Below are positions 7,776 through 16,675 of a DNA stretch of 39,717 bases, piece after piece. Origin of the DNA: Bacteroidota bacterium. Lineage in GTDB: Bacteria; Bacteroidota; Bacteroidia; Chitinophagales; Saprospiraceae. Numbering within the stretch: position 1 is the stretch's first letter; every line of letters starts with the position of its first letter. The stretch lies in assembly GCA_029561355.1 (NCBI GenBank), contig JAKQJD010000573.1:1-39717 (forward strand). The letters run 5' to 3'. The notes under the pieces were generated by a model. It saw only the letters and a program-made list of their open reading frames with translations, ran no database searches and had not been told where the DNA came from. The position numbers and the translations under genes were made by a program.

Positions 7776-9479
7776 ATGAAATCCCCGCTTTGGCAGTTCT
7801 CTCCCGTCGACGTTCCACTCGTCGATCAGTTGCAGGCCGATTTAAAAATCGACCGCATTTTTTGCACGTTGCTGGCACAACGCGGAATTGACGGTCTGGA
7901 TATGGCCAAACAATTCTTTCGCCCCACATGGGAGCATCTGCACGATCCTTTTTTAATGAAAGATATGGATCTGGCTGTGCAGCGGCTCGACCAGGCCGTA
8001 AAAAGTGGAGAACGTATTCTGCTTTATGGCGATTACGATGTAGACGGTACTACCAGCGTGGCGATGATGTATCGCTTTATTTCCCGTTTTTATAAAAACC
8101 TCGATTATTACCTGCCCGACAGGGACAAGGAAGGTTATGGCGTAAGCCTGGCAGGGGTGGAATATGCCCGTGAAAACAAATGCGGACTTGTCATCGCTAT
8201 GGATTGCGGCATCAAAGCGCATGCGGCCGTTGCACTGGCCAAATCCTACGGGATCGATTTTATCATTTGCGATCACCATGTGCCGGAAGGCGGTCTTCCC
8301 GAAGCGGTAGCCAACCTCGATCCGAAGCGCACGGACTGTCCTTATCCATACAAGGAATTGAGTGGCTGCGGTATTTCCTTCAAACTCGCCCAGGCATTTG
8401 CCTTGTACCACGACATGCCAGCCGAAGAACTGAATGAATTGCTCGATCTGGTGGCGGTCAGCATTGCCTGCGATATCGTGCCCATGACCGGCGAGAACCG
8501 TGTGCTGGCACATTTGGGCCTGCAATGCCTGCACCACTCGCCCAGCATCGGACTGTGGGCGCTCATGCAACGCACCAACCGGCCTGTGCCGCTGAACATC
8601 AACGACCTGGTTTTTGCCGTAGGGCCGCTCATCAATGCTGCCGGCCGACTGGGCGATGCACGCGACGCGGTTCGTTTGATGCTTTCAGCTGACCGCCACA
8701 GCGCCCTGGATTATGCCGGAAAACTGGTGCACAAGAACAAAGAGCGTCGCACAGTCGACCACCTGATGGCCGGCGAAGCCACGGGCCGCATACTGGCGCA
8801 ACCGGGTCTGGAAACAAATAAAAGCATCGTACTCTTCAGTTCGGAATGGCACAAAGGTATTATCGGCATTGCCGCCAGCCGTATGGCCGAACGGTTTCAC
8901 CGGCCGGCCGTTATTCTGACCGAAAGCAACGGCCGCGCAGTGGGTTCCGCCCGCTCCGTGCCGGGTTTTGATTTATATGCTGCCCTGCAATCCTGCGAAG
9001 ATTTGTTTTATTCCTACGGCGGCCATGCCCACGCCGCAGGCATGCAAATGCCGCTGGAAAACGTGGATGCATTTGTCGAACGTTTCGAAAACGTGGTGCA
9101 GCAACAACTTACCGTGGAGGCGGAGCAGCCGATCCTGGAAATTTGCAGCGAGCTTCAACTGGAAGACATCACCCCGAATTTCTGGAAAATGCTCAAACGG
9201 TTCGAGCCTTTCGGACCGCACAACAGAAATCCCATCTTTTGTGCCACCAACGTAATGGATACCGGGCATAGTCGGCTACTGGACAATAACCACGTCCGGT
9301 TTTCCCTGAAAAGCCTCAACGGCAAGTCTGTTTTCGGCGGCATCGGCTTCGATCTGGGTGAAACATTTCAAGCGATCAGGGACCAGCCTTTCGACATTGC
9401 TTTCAATATTCGGGAGGAGTACTGGCGCGGGGAAAGAGGTATTTCCCTGCAAATCAAAGGCCTCCGGACAAAAAGTTGA
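7776..9479 (+). CDS. recJ: Single-stranded-DNA-specific exonuclease RecJ
   Basis: 567 residues, normal for RecJ. A 5'-3' ssDNA exonuclease of the DHH phosphoesterase family, acting in recombination and repair. Metal-binding motifs: GDYDVDGTTS (85-94), MDCG (142-145), CDHH (165-168), then LSGCGISFKLAQA. The DHHA1 part contains SEWHKGIIGIAASRMAERFHRPAVIL, GSARSVPGFDL and YGGHAHAAGM; the C-terminal OB-like domain carries EPFGPHNRNPIF. The start overlaps no other gene and lies 109 nt after recA, beyond its terminator, so it should have its own promoter (possibly TATCTTCG at 7742-7749, one mismatch to consensus). The recA-recJ neighbourhood is functionally coherent. Confidence 0.97.
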   Translation: MKSPLWQFSPVDVPLVDQLQADLKIDRIFCTLLAQRGIDGLDMAKQFFRPTWEHLHDPFLMKDMDLAVQRLDQAVKSGERILLYGDYDVDGTTSVAMMYRFISRFYKNLDYYLPDRDKEGYGVSLAGVEYARENKCGLVIAMDCGIKAHAAVALAKSYGIDFIICDHHVPEGGLPEAVANLDPKRTDCPYPYKELSGCGISFKLAQAFALYHDMPAEELNELLDLVAVSIACDIVPMTGENRVLAHLGLQCLHHSPSIGLWALMQRTNRPVPLNINDLVFAVGPLINAAGRLGDARDAVRLMLSADRHSALDYAGKLVHKNKERRTVDHLMAGEATGRILAQPGLETNKSIVLFSSEWHKGIIGIAASRMAERFHRPAVILTESNGRAVGSARSVPGFDLYAALQSCEDLFYSYGGHAHAAGMQMPLENVDAFVERFENVVQQQLTVEAEQPILEICSELQLEDITPNFWKMLKRFEPFGPHNRNPIFCATNVMDTGHSRLLDNNHVRFSLKSLNGKSVFGGIGFDLGETFQAIRDQPFDIAFNIREEYWRGERGISLQIKGLRTKS

Positions 9480-9643
9480 AACCCCTGTTTTTTGAGTGGA
9501 AAAATATTATTGCACAGGATGGTTTTCAATTGCAGAATAATTGTTGGCAAAATGACCTGTTCTCCTTCCCGATTCTTTTGATTTTCAAATGTGTTAATTT
9601 CTGCAAAAACCATGCATTTGCATGATTTTTCGTAAAAAAATGC
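9480..9643. other. Intergenic region after recJ, nothing recognised
   Basis: AT-rich spacer between the recJ stop and the glutamine synthetase promoter. I see no coding frame and no strong terminator hairpin. Confidence 0.5.
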
Positions 9644-9651
9644 TACATTTG
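9644..9651 (+). promoter_or_regulatory. -7 box TACATTTG for glutamine synthetase
   Basis: TAnnTTTG match; a TTTG at 9617-9620 lies 23 nt upstream and could be the -33 element. It predicts a leader of about 310 nt before the ATG at 9971. Confidence 0.45.
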
Positions 9652-9656
9652 CACCA

Positions 9657-9970
9657 TTGATAGCGCGTTTACTAACCACAAATGCAGCTCTTGCCCTTCT
9701 CTTTGTGCTTTATTGTTGCAATGCCGACCCTGATCGGCAAATGGAGAAGACGCCTTCGTTTAGAAGTCAAATCCCAATATTATTTGGTTTGTCAAACCAG
9801 TGTTGCTGCCCTAACTGCAATCAAATCCGATTCCTTCGCGTACCATTTTTCTGCCGGTACGGACGCATACGCGTTCGCACGGCGGATCGGTCTTTTTCCG
9901 GCAGGATGGCGCTCGCGAATAACCTGTTCACGCGTTCACTTTCATTCATTCATTATACCAGATTTTTAAG
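9657..9970 (+). promoter_or_regulatory. Long structured leader of glutamine synthetase
   Basis: About 310 nt between the -7 box and the start codon. Hairpins visible by eye: GCCGA/TCGGC at 9723-9727 with 9734-9738; GTACC/GGTAC at 9840-9844 with 9856-9860; and a competing 7-bp stem CTGCCGG/CCGGCAG at 9851-9857 with 9898-9904. The last two share 9856-9857 and overlap, so they would be mutually exclusive. A run of five T residues (9893-9897) lies between the arms of the second. This could be a nitrogen-responsive leader. Open frames here (such as one from 9657 that runs into the gene) look non-coding. Confidence 0.4.
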
Positions 9971-12163
9971 ATGTCTCTCACTCGTTTCAACGCCCTCCAG
10001 ACTATGGAGACCCGTGTAGATCCTTTCCCCGTGGAGTTCGGCGAAGGCCCTGCAGAAAAAATCGCTTCCTACTTTGGAGAAAACGTCTTCACTGACGAGG
10101 CCATGAAAAAGTTCTTGCCTGAGAATGCTTACCTCAGTGTCAAAGCGGCCGTTCAAAGCGGACAAAAACTGACGCGCGAGGTAGCCGACGACGTGGCAAC
10201 GGGTATGAAAAAATGGTCGGAAGAAAAAGGCTGCACCCACTTTGCGCACTGGTTCCAGCCGCTTACCGGCAAAACTGCCGAGAAGCACGACTCGTTCTTT
10301 AACCTGACCCACGACGGGTTGGTGATTGAAGAGTTCTCGGGTTCTGCACTCGTTCAGCAGGAGCCGGACGGTTCCTCGTTCCCCTCCGGCGGTATGCGCA
10401 GCACGTTCGAAGCCCGCGGTTATACCGTTTGGGATCCGAGCAGCCCGGCATTTATCATGGAAGTCGGCGACGGCAAAACGCTGTGTATCCCGACAATTTT
10501 TGTCACCTACGGTGGCGAAGCACAGGACTACAAACTGCCGCTGCTCCGTTCGCAGGCATTTCTGGACAAGTCTGCCGTTCCGGTGGCGCAGTTGTTCGAT
10601 TCTAATATCAATAAAATTACCGCTACCCTGGGCTGGGAGCAGGAGTATTTCGTAGTGGACGACGCTTTGTTCAGCGCCCGCCCCGACCTGGTCATGACCG
10701 GCCGCACCCTGCTTGGCCGTCCCGCTGCCAAGCACCAGCAGCTGGAAGACCACTATTTCGGTTCCATTCCGGAACGCGTGTACGCATTTATGCGCGATCT
10801 GGAAACGGAAAGCCACAAACTCGGTATTCCGGTTCGTACGCGCCACAACGAGGTGGCGCCTGCACAGTACGAAGTAGCGCCAATGTTTGAAGAAATCAAC
10901 GTTGCTGTCGACCACAACCAATTGCTGATGGACCTGATGGAACGTGTAGCGCGCCGCCACAAACTGCGCGTGCTGTTGCACGAAAAACCATTCGCAGGCA
11001 TCAACGGTTCGGGAAAGCACAACAACTGGAGCATGGGCACCAACACAGGCGTCAACCTCCTGTCGCCGGGTAAAAACCCCAGCACCAACCTCCGCTTCCT
11101 TACCTTCTTCGTGAATACGATCGCGGCGGTACATAAATATGCCGACATCCTGCGCTCTACCATCGCCCATGCAGGCAACGACCACCGTTTGGGCGCTAAT
11201 GAAGCACCGCCTGCCATCATTTCCGTGTTTATCGGCGATGCCATGACGAAACTGCTCGACCAGTTGGTAAGAGACAGAAAAGCGGACGGACAGGAAGTAA
11301 AACGCGCCATCGACCTGATTTCGAAACTGCCGAACCTCGAAATGGATAACACCGACCGCAACCGGACTTCTCCGTTTGCCTTCACCGGTAACAAATTCGA
11401 GATACGTGCTGTAGGCAGCAGCCAGAACTGCGCTGCCCCGATGGCTGCCATGAATGCGATGATGGGCCTGCAACTGGTGGAGTTCAAAGCCGAACTCGAC
11501 AAACTGACCGCCAAGGGCGCGAAACAAGACGAGGCCATCCTGACCGTTCTGAAAAGCTACATCCGCAAATCGAAAGCGGTCTGTTTCGAAGGAAATAACT
11601 ACTCCGACGAATGGAAAGAAGAAGCGGCCAAACGTGGCCTTAACAACTTCGCCACTACACCGGAAGCGCTGGATGTGCTGTCGAAAAAACTCGCACAGGA
11701 CCTCTATGGTAAATCCGGTGTGATGAGCAAAGTCGAACTGGACGCTTACCACAATGTACAGTTGCACACCTACTGCACCAAACTGAGCATCGAAGCCAAA
11801 GCGCTGGAAGATATCGTGCATTCCATGGTGATGCCGGCCGCCATTCGTTACCAGACGGAACTGGCGACCAACATCGCTGCAATGCGCGCTATCGACATGG
11901 ACGATTCACTTGGATACCAGAAGGATACGCTGAAACGTGTTGTAAGCAACATCGGCGATATTCGAGAAGGACTGAACGAACTCCACAAAGCGCTGGAAAA
12001 ACTGCACGAAGCAAGCGATGTACGGGAAGAGGCCGGAATCCTCTGCCACGAAGCGAAACCGCAGATGGACAAGATCCGCGATGCAGTAGACGATATGGAA
12101 ACACTCGTAGACGACCAGTACTGGCCGCTGGTGAAATACCACGAACTGCTGTTCGTACGCTAA
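9971..12163 (+). CDS. glnN: Glutamine synthetase type III
   Basis: 730 residues, the length of GSIII (about 700-730), much longer than GSI or GSII. It makes glutamine from glutamate, ammonia and ATP in the cytoplasm, the main ammonium-assimilation step in Bacteroidota. Visible GSIII features: N-terminal THFAHWFQPLTGKTAEKHDSF, DGSSFPSGGMRSTFEARGY, catalytic-core segments LGWEQEYFVVD, RHNEVAPAQYEVAP and NGSGKHNNWSMGTNTG, then NDHRLGANEAPPAI and NRTSPFAFTGNKFEIRAVGS. The C-terminal helical extension is also typical. The long upstream leader suggests post-initiation control. A terminator follows and no ammonium transporter or PII gene is adjacent. Confidence 0.98.
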   Translation: MSLTRFNALQTMETRVDPFPVEFGEGPAEKIASYFGENVFTDEAMKKFLPENAYLSVKAAVQSGQKLTREVADDVATGMKKWSEEKGCTHFAHWFQPLTGKTAEKHDSFFNLTHDGLVIEEFSGSALVQQEPDGSSFPSGGMRSTFEARGYTVWDPSSPAFIMEVGDGKTLCIPTIFVTYGGEAQDYKLPLLRSQAFLDKSAVPVAQLFDSNINKITATLGWEQEYFVVDDALFSARPDLVMTGRTLLGRPAAKHQQLEDHYFGSIPERVYAFMRDLETESHKLGIPVRTRHNEVAPAQYEVAPMFEEINVAVDHNQLLMDLMERVARRHKLRVLLHEKPFAGINGSGKHNNWSMGTNTGVNLLSPGKNPSTNLRFLTFFVNTIAAVHKYADILRSTIAHAGNDHRLGANEAPPAIISVFIGDAMTKLLDQLVRDRKADGQEVKRAIDLISKLPNLEMDNTDRNRTSPFAFTGNKFEIRAVGSSQNCAAPMAAMNAMMGLQLVEFKAELDKLTAKGAKQDEAILTVLKSYIRKSKAVCFEGNNYSDEWKEEAAKRGLNNFATTPEALDVLSKKLAQDLYGKSGVMSKVELDAYHNVQLHTYCTKLSIEAKALEDIVHSMVMPAAIRYQTELATNIAAMRAIDMDDSLGYQKDTLKRVVSNIGDIREGLNELHKALEKLHEASDVREEAGILCHEAKPQMDKIRDAVDDMETLVDDQYWPLVKYHELLFVR

Positions 12164-12190
12164 GAGGATTAAATTTGATGAATTTATATG

Positions 12191-12226
12191 AAGAGTCGTT
12201 CCGGTTTCGGGGCGGCTCTTTCTTTT
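12191..12226 (+). terminator. Intrinsic terminator of glnN
   Basis: An 8-bp stem with one G-U pair (12191-12198 with 12213-12220, AAGAGTCG/CGGCTCTT), followed by TCTTTT, 28 nt after the stop. Confidence 0.7.
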
Positions 12227-12227
12227 G

Positions 12228-12350
12228 CAACGCGGATTACGCGGACTGTTAGCGGATTTACGCGGATTTGATTTGGAGTAATGGACAAATCCTTCTTTAC
12301 CGCAAATCAAATCCGCGTAAATCCGCTAATGATCTGCGTAATCCGCGTTG
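12228..12350. repeat. 123-bp palindrome of ATCCGCGTAATCCGC words
   Basis: Two 47-nt arms (12228-12274 and 12304-12350) match at 43 positions around a 29-nt loop. The arms are made of repeated CGCGGATTTA/AATCCGCGTA words. It fills the convergent gap between glnN and the CDGSH gene, reaching 2 nt from the latter's stop. It could act as a bidirectional transcription stop. Confidence 0.9.
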
Positions 12351-12351
12351 C

Positions 12352-12777
12352 TCAGCCGGTAAATCCAATTTTTCCGTGCGTTCCGTCGCAGTACGGTTTG
12401 TTTTGCGATCCGCCGCAGCGGCAAAATGCCGTCACTTTGTATTTGACGGTTTCGTTTCCTTCCGCATCTTTCACTTTGATATTTCCATATACCATCAACG
12501 GGCCATTGGGCGAGACTTCCACGATGGTTTCCACGTCTACGGTTTCCGGGAGTGCTTCCGGCGCACTGTTTTTATAAAAACTGAGCGCACCGGAAGGGCA
12601 CTTTTCCACCTGCGCGATAATCGCTTCGCTATCAGTGCCTTCCATATCGATCCAGGGACGTTTTTTGGGATTGAATACATTGGTTAGCCCGCGCCAGCAA
12701 AGCGTGGAGTGAATGCAGGAATCGGGTTTCCAAACGACGGTGATATCTCCGTTCGAATATTTTTTTTCCATATACAA
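12352..12777 (-). CDS. Iron-sulfur protein: divergent 4Fe-4S domain plus CDGSH domain
   Basis: 141 residues (an alternative start, MEKKYSN, is two codons in). The N-terminal half resembles the divergent Fer4_19-type domain: WKPDSCIHSTLCWRGLTNVF, then VEKCPSGALSF. The C-terminal half has the CDGSH signature FCRCGGSQNKPYCDGTH (C-x-C-x2-S-x3-P-x2-C-D-G-x-H), with Thr in the usual Ser position, which binds a 2Fe-2S cluster through three Cys and one His. The protein has no signal peptide and probably acts in cytoplasmic electron transfer or cluster handling. The two-domain order is known in bacteria. It is separated from neighbours by a palindrome and a 62-nt gap. Confidence 0.92.
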   Translation of the reverse strand: MYMEKKYSNGDITVVWKPDSCIHSTLCWRGLTNVFNPKKRPWIDMEGTDSEAIIAQVEKCPSGALSFYKNSAPEALPETVDVETIVEVSPNGPLMVYGNIKVKDAEGNETVKYKVTAFCRCGGSQNKPYCDGTHGKIGFTG

Positions 12778-12839
12778 GAGAGAAGTTTAAAATAACAGCC
12801 TGACAAAAATAAACCAATAAACCATCAACTCATAAACCT

Positions 12840-14246
12840 TCAAAAAACATCTCCCATCGCGAAATCCGCTTTCCGTTCCGTCCAGCGGCCGCGAGTAAAA
12901 TCGGGGAAGGCCTGCGGAGTACTGCCCGTGGCAATGCTGGCTTCCGAAAGGGGTGTAATAGCGAGCCAGGTAGCGGCGTCGTACACGTCGATTTGCGGAG
13001 CGATGTTCTGTTTAGCGCTTTCCACGAAATGATGGAACACGAAAAAATCCATACCACCGTGACCGGCCGCTTTGGCATCGGCGCCGTATTTTTTCCACAG
13101 CGGATGGTCGTATCGCTCGAGCCACGATTGTGCTTCTTCCCATTTGTGAGCGGCCGTTTTGCCTTCCAGGAGCAGGCTTTTATTCACGTCCATCCAGATA
13201 CCCTGTGTGCCTTGCACCCGGAAGCCCAGCGAATAGGGGCGCGGTAGTCCGGTATCGTGCGACAACAGAATGGTTTCGCCGTTGGAAGTTTTCAAAACGC
13301 TGGTTACCACGTCGCCAAGGTTGAATCCCACTTTAGCATTCGGATGATCAGCGCCGCCTTTCGGGTGGTTGACGATGTAATTGTGCAGGCCGCGCGCTTT
13401 GGTGGCTGTGGAGGTCAGAAACAAAAACCGGTTGCCGCGATTGATATTGGTCATCATCGCAACTGGGCCGACACCGTGTGTGGGATACAGGTCACCATTG
13501 CGGTAGACCGAATGCTTTGTGCGCCAGCGGGCTTCCGAAAAAGCATTTGCACCGAATTCCACGCCGGAATCGTACGGCGATTGTCCGTCGTTGAACTTCA
13601 CGCCCCGTAAATCGTGCTGGTATCCGCCTTCCAGGTGCATCAGTTCGCCGAACAAGCCTTCGCGCACCATTTGAAGCACGGCCATCACGTCGCGTCGGTA
13701 GCATACGTTTTCCATAAACATCAGGTGTGAGCCGGTGGCTTCGTGCGTATTCACCAGTTGCCAGCACTCGTCGAGGGAAAACCCGCCGCTCACTTCGGAG
13801 CCCACGTATTTTCCGGCCTGCATAGCGGCTACGCATTGCTGCGTGTGCCATTCCCAGGGAGAGGCGATGATGACGGCGTCGATGTTTTTATCTTCCAGCA
13901 AATTCAGGTAATCGCGGTCGCCGTTGCCGTACACGTCCGGTTTTTTGCGGCCTTTTTCCGCAATCATTTTGAGGGTATCCGCAATCATACGCGGATCCGG
14001 ATCGGCGATGGCCGCTACCTCGCAGTCTTCGCGCAGCAAGGCCTCTTCCACATGGTTTTGTCCACGCAGCCCGGTTCCGATAAACCCGATCCGGAGTTTG
14101 GTTTTTGGTTTTTCCGGTAAAATACCAGGCGATGCAATGGCGTGGCTGTCAGCGTTTTCAGCAGATAAAATGGTGGGAGCGGCCAGTGCGGCGCCTGCCA
14201 GTGCGGTTTTTTGAAGAAAAGAGCGGCGATCGAGTTGGTGTGGCAT
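12840..14246 (-). CDS. Gfo/Idh/MocA-family oxidoreductase, GH109-type (alpha-N-acetylgalactosaminidase-like)
   Basis: 468 residues from MPHQLDRRSFLQ; an upstream in-frame ATG at 14345 would precede a twin-arginine signal by 33 residues, so I reject it. The twin-arginine motif DRRSFLQKTALAGAALAAP predicts Tat export. The Rossmann NAD site is LRIGFIGTGLRGQNH, followed by AAIADPDPRM and VIIASPWEWHT. The EVSGG, ENVCYRRDVMAVL, YPTHGVGPVAMM, HDTGLPRPYSLGFRVQGTQG, GHGGMDFF and DFTRGRW segments closely resemble GH109 enzymes, which use a bound NAD+ redox mechanism to cleave terminal alpha-GalNAc. The exact sugar specificity is inferred. It is divergent from the radical SAM gene. Confidence 0.92.
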   Translation of the reverse strand: MPHQLDRRSFLQKTALAGAALAAPTILSAENADSHAIASPGILPEKPKTKLRIGFIGTGLRGQNHVEEALLREDCEVAAIADPDPRMIADTLKMIAEKGRKKPDVYGNGDRDYLNLLEDKNIDAVIIASPWEWHTQQCVAAMQAGKYVGSEVSGGFSLDECWQLVNTHEATGSHLMFMENVCYRRDVMAVLQMVREGLFGELMHLEGGYQHDLRGVKFNDGQSPYDSGVEFGANAFSEARWRTKHSVYRNGDLYPTHGVGPVAMMTNINRGNRFLFLTSTATKARGLHNYIVNHPKGGADHPNAKVGFNLGDVVTSVLKTSNGETILLSHDTGLPRPYSLGFRVQGTQGIWMDVNKSLLLEGKTAAHKWEEAQSWLERYDHPLWKKYGADAKAAGHGGMDFFVFHHFVESAKQNIAPQIDVYDAATWLAITPLSEASIATGSTPQAFPDFTRGRWTERKADFAMGDVF

Positions 14247-14349
14247 GTGCGGGACGTTTTGTTGTGACAGCAGCAAACTTATGTCGTGTTGCGCAATGAA
14301 CGGGTAAATATTAATGGCGTTTTTTGCGCGTACTTGACACGCCATGCTT

Positions 14350-14357
14350 TACTTTTG
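14350..14357 (+). promoter_or_regulatory. -7 box TACTTTTG for the radical SAM-methyltransferase operon
   Basis: TAnnTTTG match 25 nt before the ATG at 14383, which predicts a short leader. Confidence 0.55.
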
Positions 14358-14382
14358 AAACCCGTCACGTACAAAACCATAT

Positions 14383-15858
14383 ATGTCCGACATCCTTTTC
14401 ACACACTCCTATTTTTACAAATTCGATCGTAAACAATGGGAAACACAGCAGCCTTACCCGCCTTACGGTACCATATACGCTGCGGCGCTGATGCGTTCCG
14501 TTGGTTTTGAAGTAGGATTGTTTGACGTGGCGCTGAAAGATTCGCCGGCCGAACTGGAATCGGTTTTAGAACGCGAACGGCCTCGTTACCTGGTTGTCTA
14601 CGACGACGGATTCAATTACCTGACCAAAATGTGCCTCACGCGGATGCGGGAAGCCGCATTTGAAATGGCAAAAACGGGCAGGCAGTTTGGCTGCAAGGTG
14701 ATCGTGAGCAGCAGCGACAGTACCGATCATTTTGCACAATACCTGGCCGAAGGCGCCGACTTCGTGATATTGGGAGAAGGAGAACTGACCCTTCGTGAAC
14801 TGATATCAAATCTGGAAGCGGGTGCGCAGGATTTTTCGGCAATTGCCGGACTTACTTACCGGTCCGCAGAAACCAACGAAATCGTCAGAACTGCCCCGCG
14901 ACCGGTTTTGCACAACCTCGACGATTTGCCCGACCCTGCCTGGGATCTCGTCGATATGGAAGCCTATCGCAAGGTATGGATGCAGGCGCATGGAACGTTT
15001 TCGCTCAACCTGGCCACTACCCGCGGCTGTCCGTATAAATGCAACTGGTGCGCCAAACCGATTTATGGCAATCGCTACAATTCGCGCAGCCCGGAGCGGG
15101 TGGCGGGTGAAATCGAAATGTTGATCCGCCAGTTTGGCGTCCGCCATTTCTGGATGGCCGATGATATCTTCGGACTCAAACCTGGCTGGGTGCAACGCTT
15201 TCGCGACCTGATAAAAGCCAAAAACCTGCAATTCGATTACAAAATTCAAAGCCGGGTAGATTTGCTGCTCCAGGAGGATACCATCGATGCGCTGGCCGCT
15301 TCCGGGCTTCGCCAGGTGTGGGTAGGCGCTGAAAGCGGCAGCCAGAAAATACTGGATGCCATGGACAAGGGAACCAAAGTGGAAGAAATTGCGGAAGCCA
15401 CCCGGTTGCTGAAAAGCAAAGGTATTGAAGTGTGTTTTTTTCTGCAGTTCGGTTACCTGGGCGAAACAAAAGAGGATATTGTTGCTACACAGGCAATGGT
15501 GAAAAAATTGCAGCCGCACGACATCGGGATTTCCGTTTCTTATCCGTTGCCCGGAACAAAATTTTACGAAAAGGTGAAGTCGATGCTCGGTGATAAACAA
15601 AACTGGGAAGTATCGGACGACCTGGCCATGATGTACCCGGCCACTTTTGCACCGGCGTATTACCGGCGGCTGCACCGGCTGGTACACAAACAATTCCGGC
15701 TGCAACAAGGTAAAACCGAGTGGTCGCGGTTATTCAAGGGGCAAAAAGCCAACCTGCGCCGCGCTATCCGTACGTTTTACTATGCGCCGGCGGCACTACT
15801 GGATAAATGGCGTTTGAATCAACTTGAACAACAACCTGCCACTTCCTATGTCCGGTGA
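14383..15858 (+). CDS. B12-binding-domain radical SAM protein
   Basis: 491 residues. The N-terminal part (about 1-155) has the layout of a cobalamin-binding Rossmann domain: PYPPYGTIYAAALMRSVGFEVGLFD, then ADFVILGEGELTLRELI. The radical SAM core carries CPYKCNWC (Cys216, Cys220, Cys223) for the 4Fe-4S cluster, with RHFWMADDIFGLKPGW, VWVGAESGSQKILDAMDKGT and FFLQFGYLGETKEDI as typical barrel segments. The C-terminal ~80 residues are basic and helical. Members of this class methylate unreactive carbons or rearrange lipids and natural products, but the substrate here is unknown. The stop overlaps the start of the methyltransferase gene, so the two form an operon. Confidence 0.93.
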   Translation: MSDILFTHSYFYKFDRKQWETQQPYPPYGTIYAAALMRSVGFEVGLFDVALKDSPAELESVLERERPRYLVVYDDGFNYLTKMCLTRMREAAFEMAKTGRQFGCKVIVSSSDSTDHFAQYLAEGADFVILGEGELTLRELISNLEAGAQDFSAIAGLTYRSAETNEIVRTAPRPVLHNLDDLPDPAWDLVDMEAYRKVWMQAHGTFSLNLATTRGCPYKCNWCAKPIYGNRYNSRSPERVAGEIEMLIRQFGVRHFWMADDIFGLKPGWVQRFRDLIKAKNLQFDYKIQSRVDLLLQEDTIDALAASGLRQVWVGAESGSQKILDAMDKGTKVEEIAEATRLLKSKGIEVCFFLQFGYLGETKEDIVATQAMVKKLQPHDIGISVSYPLPGTKFYEKVKSMLGDKQNWEVSDDLAMMYPATFAPAYYRRLHRLVHKQFRLQQGKTEWSRLFKGQKANLRRAIRTFYYAPAALLDKWRLNQLEQQPATSYVR

Positions 15859-16675
15859 ACAAAAATCGTCCCGGGCATTCGATGCCGTTGCGGCTGATTA
15901 CGACCTGAGTTTTTCCGATACGGCCATTGGTCTGGCGCAGCGGAACCGCGTCTGGTATTTTCTTGGACGGTTACTTCATGACCGGAAAATATCGACTGTA
16001 CTGGAATGCAATTGCGGTACCGGAGTAGACGCCCGGTGGCTGGCCTCACAAGGCCTGAAAGTAACCGCTACCGACGCATCACCGGAGATGGTATCTATTA
16101 CGCGCACAAGAACAGAAGGGCTGGACGTTCAAACGGCCGTGTGCACTTTGCAGGGAATTCACCGTGACGTCGTGGTGTCACATTCGGCGCCGTATGATCT
16201 GTTGTTTTCAGATTTCGGCGGATTGAATTGCCTTTCTCCAGGCGAAATAAGGCAATGGAACAATGATCTGCGTTCTGTTATGGCACCGGATGCGGGGCTT
16301 GCACTGGTAGTGATGAGCCGTTTTTCTTGGTGGGAAACCCTGTATTTTTTATTGAAACGGAAACCTAAAACCGCATTTCGCAGGTGGAGCCGGAAGGCCG
16401 TACATGCCCGGCTCGACGCACACACGACGATTCCGACCTGGTATTACGGCCCGCGTGAATTGTCGGCATTGCTGCCCGATTTCCAGGTGAAAAAATGTTA
16501 CCCGATCGGGTTCTGGCTACCGCCCTCGTACCTCGATCCGTTTTTTCAGCACAAGAAGGCTTGGTTGCACGTTTTGAAATGGCTGGAAAAAAAATCGGCA
16601 ACCGGGTTGTTAGCGCCGGCTGCCGATCATTATTTTTTATGGCTGGAAAGAAAATCAGCGAAGCAGGCTGAATAA
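15848..16675 (+). CDS. Class I SAM-dependent methyltransferase
   Basis: 275 residues from MSGEQKSS at 15848; a start 24 nt earlier (15824) is possible. The chosen ATG overlaps the end of the radical SAM gene by 11 nt, implying coupled translation. The Rossmann SAM site is VLECNCGTGVDARWLASQG (motif I, 51-69) then VTATDASPEMV; YDLLFSDFGGLNCL is motif IV. A basic C-terminal region (RKPKTAFRRWSRKAVHAR, then aromatic-rich FWLPPSYLDPFF) may contact a membrane or a lipid substrate. The pairing suggests successive modification of the same molecule. Its 3' end overlaps the convergent regulator gene by 21 nt. Confidence 0.92.
   Translation: MSGEQKSSRAFDAVAADYDLSFSDTAIGLAQRNRVWYFLGRLLHDRKISTVLECNCGTGVDARWLASQGLKVTATDASPEMVSITRTRTEGLDVQTAVCTLQGIHRDVVVSHSAPYDLLFSDFGGLNCLSPGEIRQWNNDLRSVMAPDAGLALVVMSRFSWWETLYFLLKRKPKTAFRRWSRKAVHARLDAHTTIPTWYYGPRELSALLPDFQVKKCYPIGFWLPPSYLDPFFQHKKAWLHVLKWLEKKSATGLLAPAADHYFLWLERKSAKQAE

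Noticed and set aside
9657-10019. 120-residue plus-strand frame with a lipoprotein-like start in the glnN leader
   Set aside because: It runs into glnN in another frame, ends in low-quality sequence, and overlaps the hairpins. A short leader peptide remains possible.
9953-11821. Long minus-strand frame opposite glutamine synthetase
   Set aside because: Shadow of a strongly coding plus-strand gene; its sequence is low-information and has no family features. The same applies to frames opposite recA (6572-7762), M14 (17448-18584) and the PKD protein (32774-33943).
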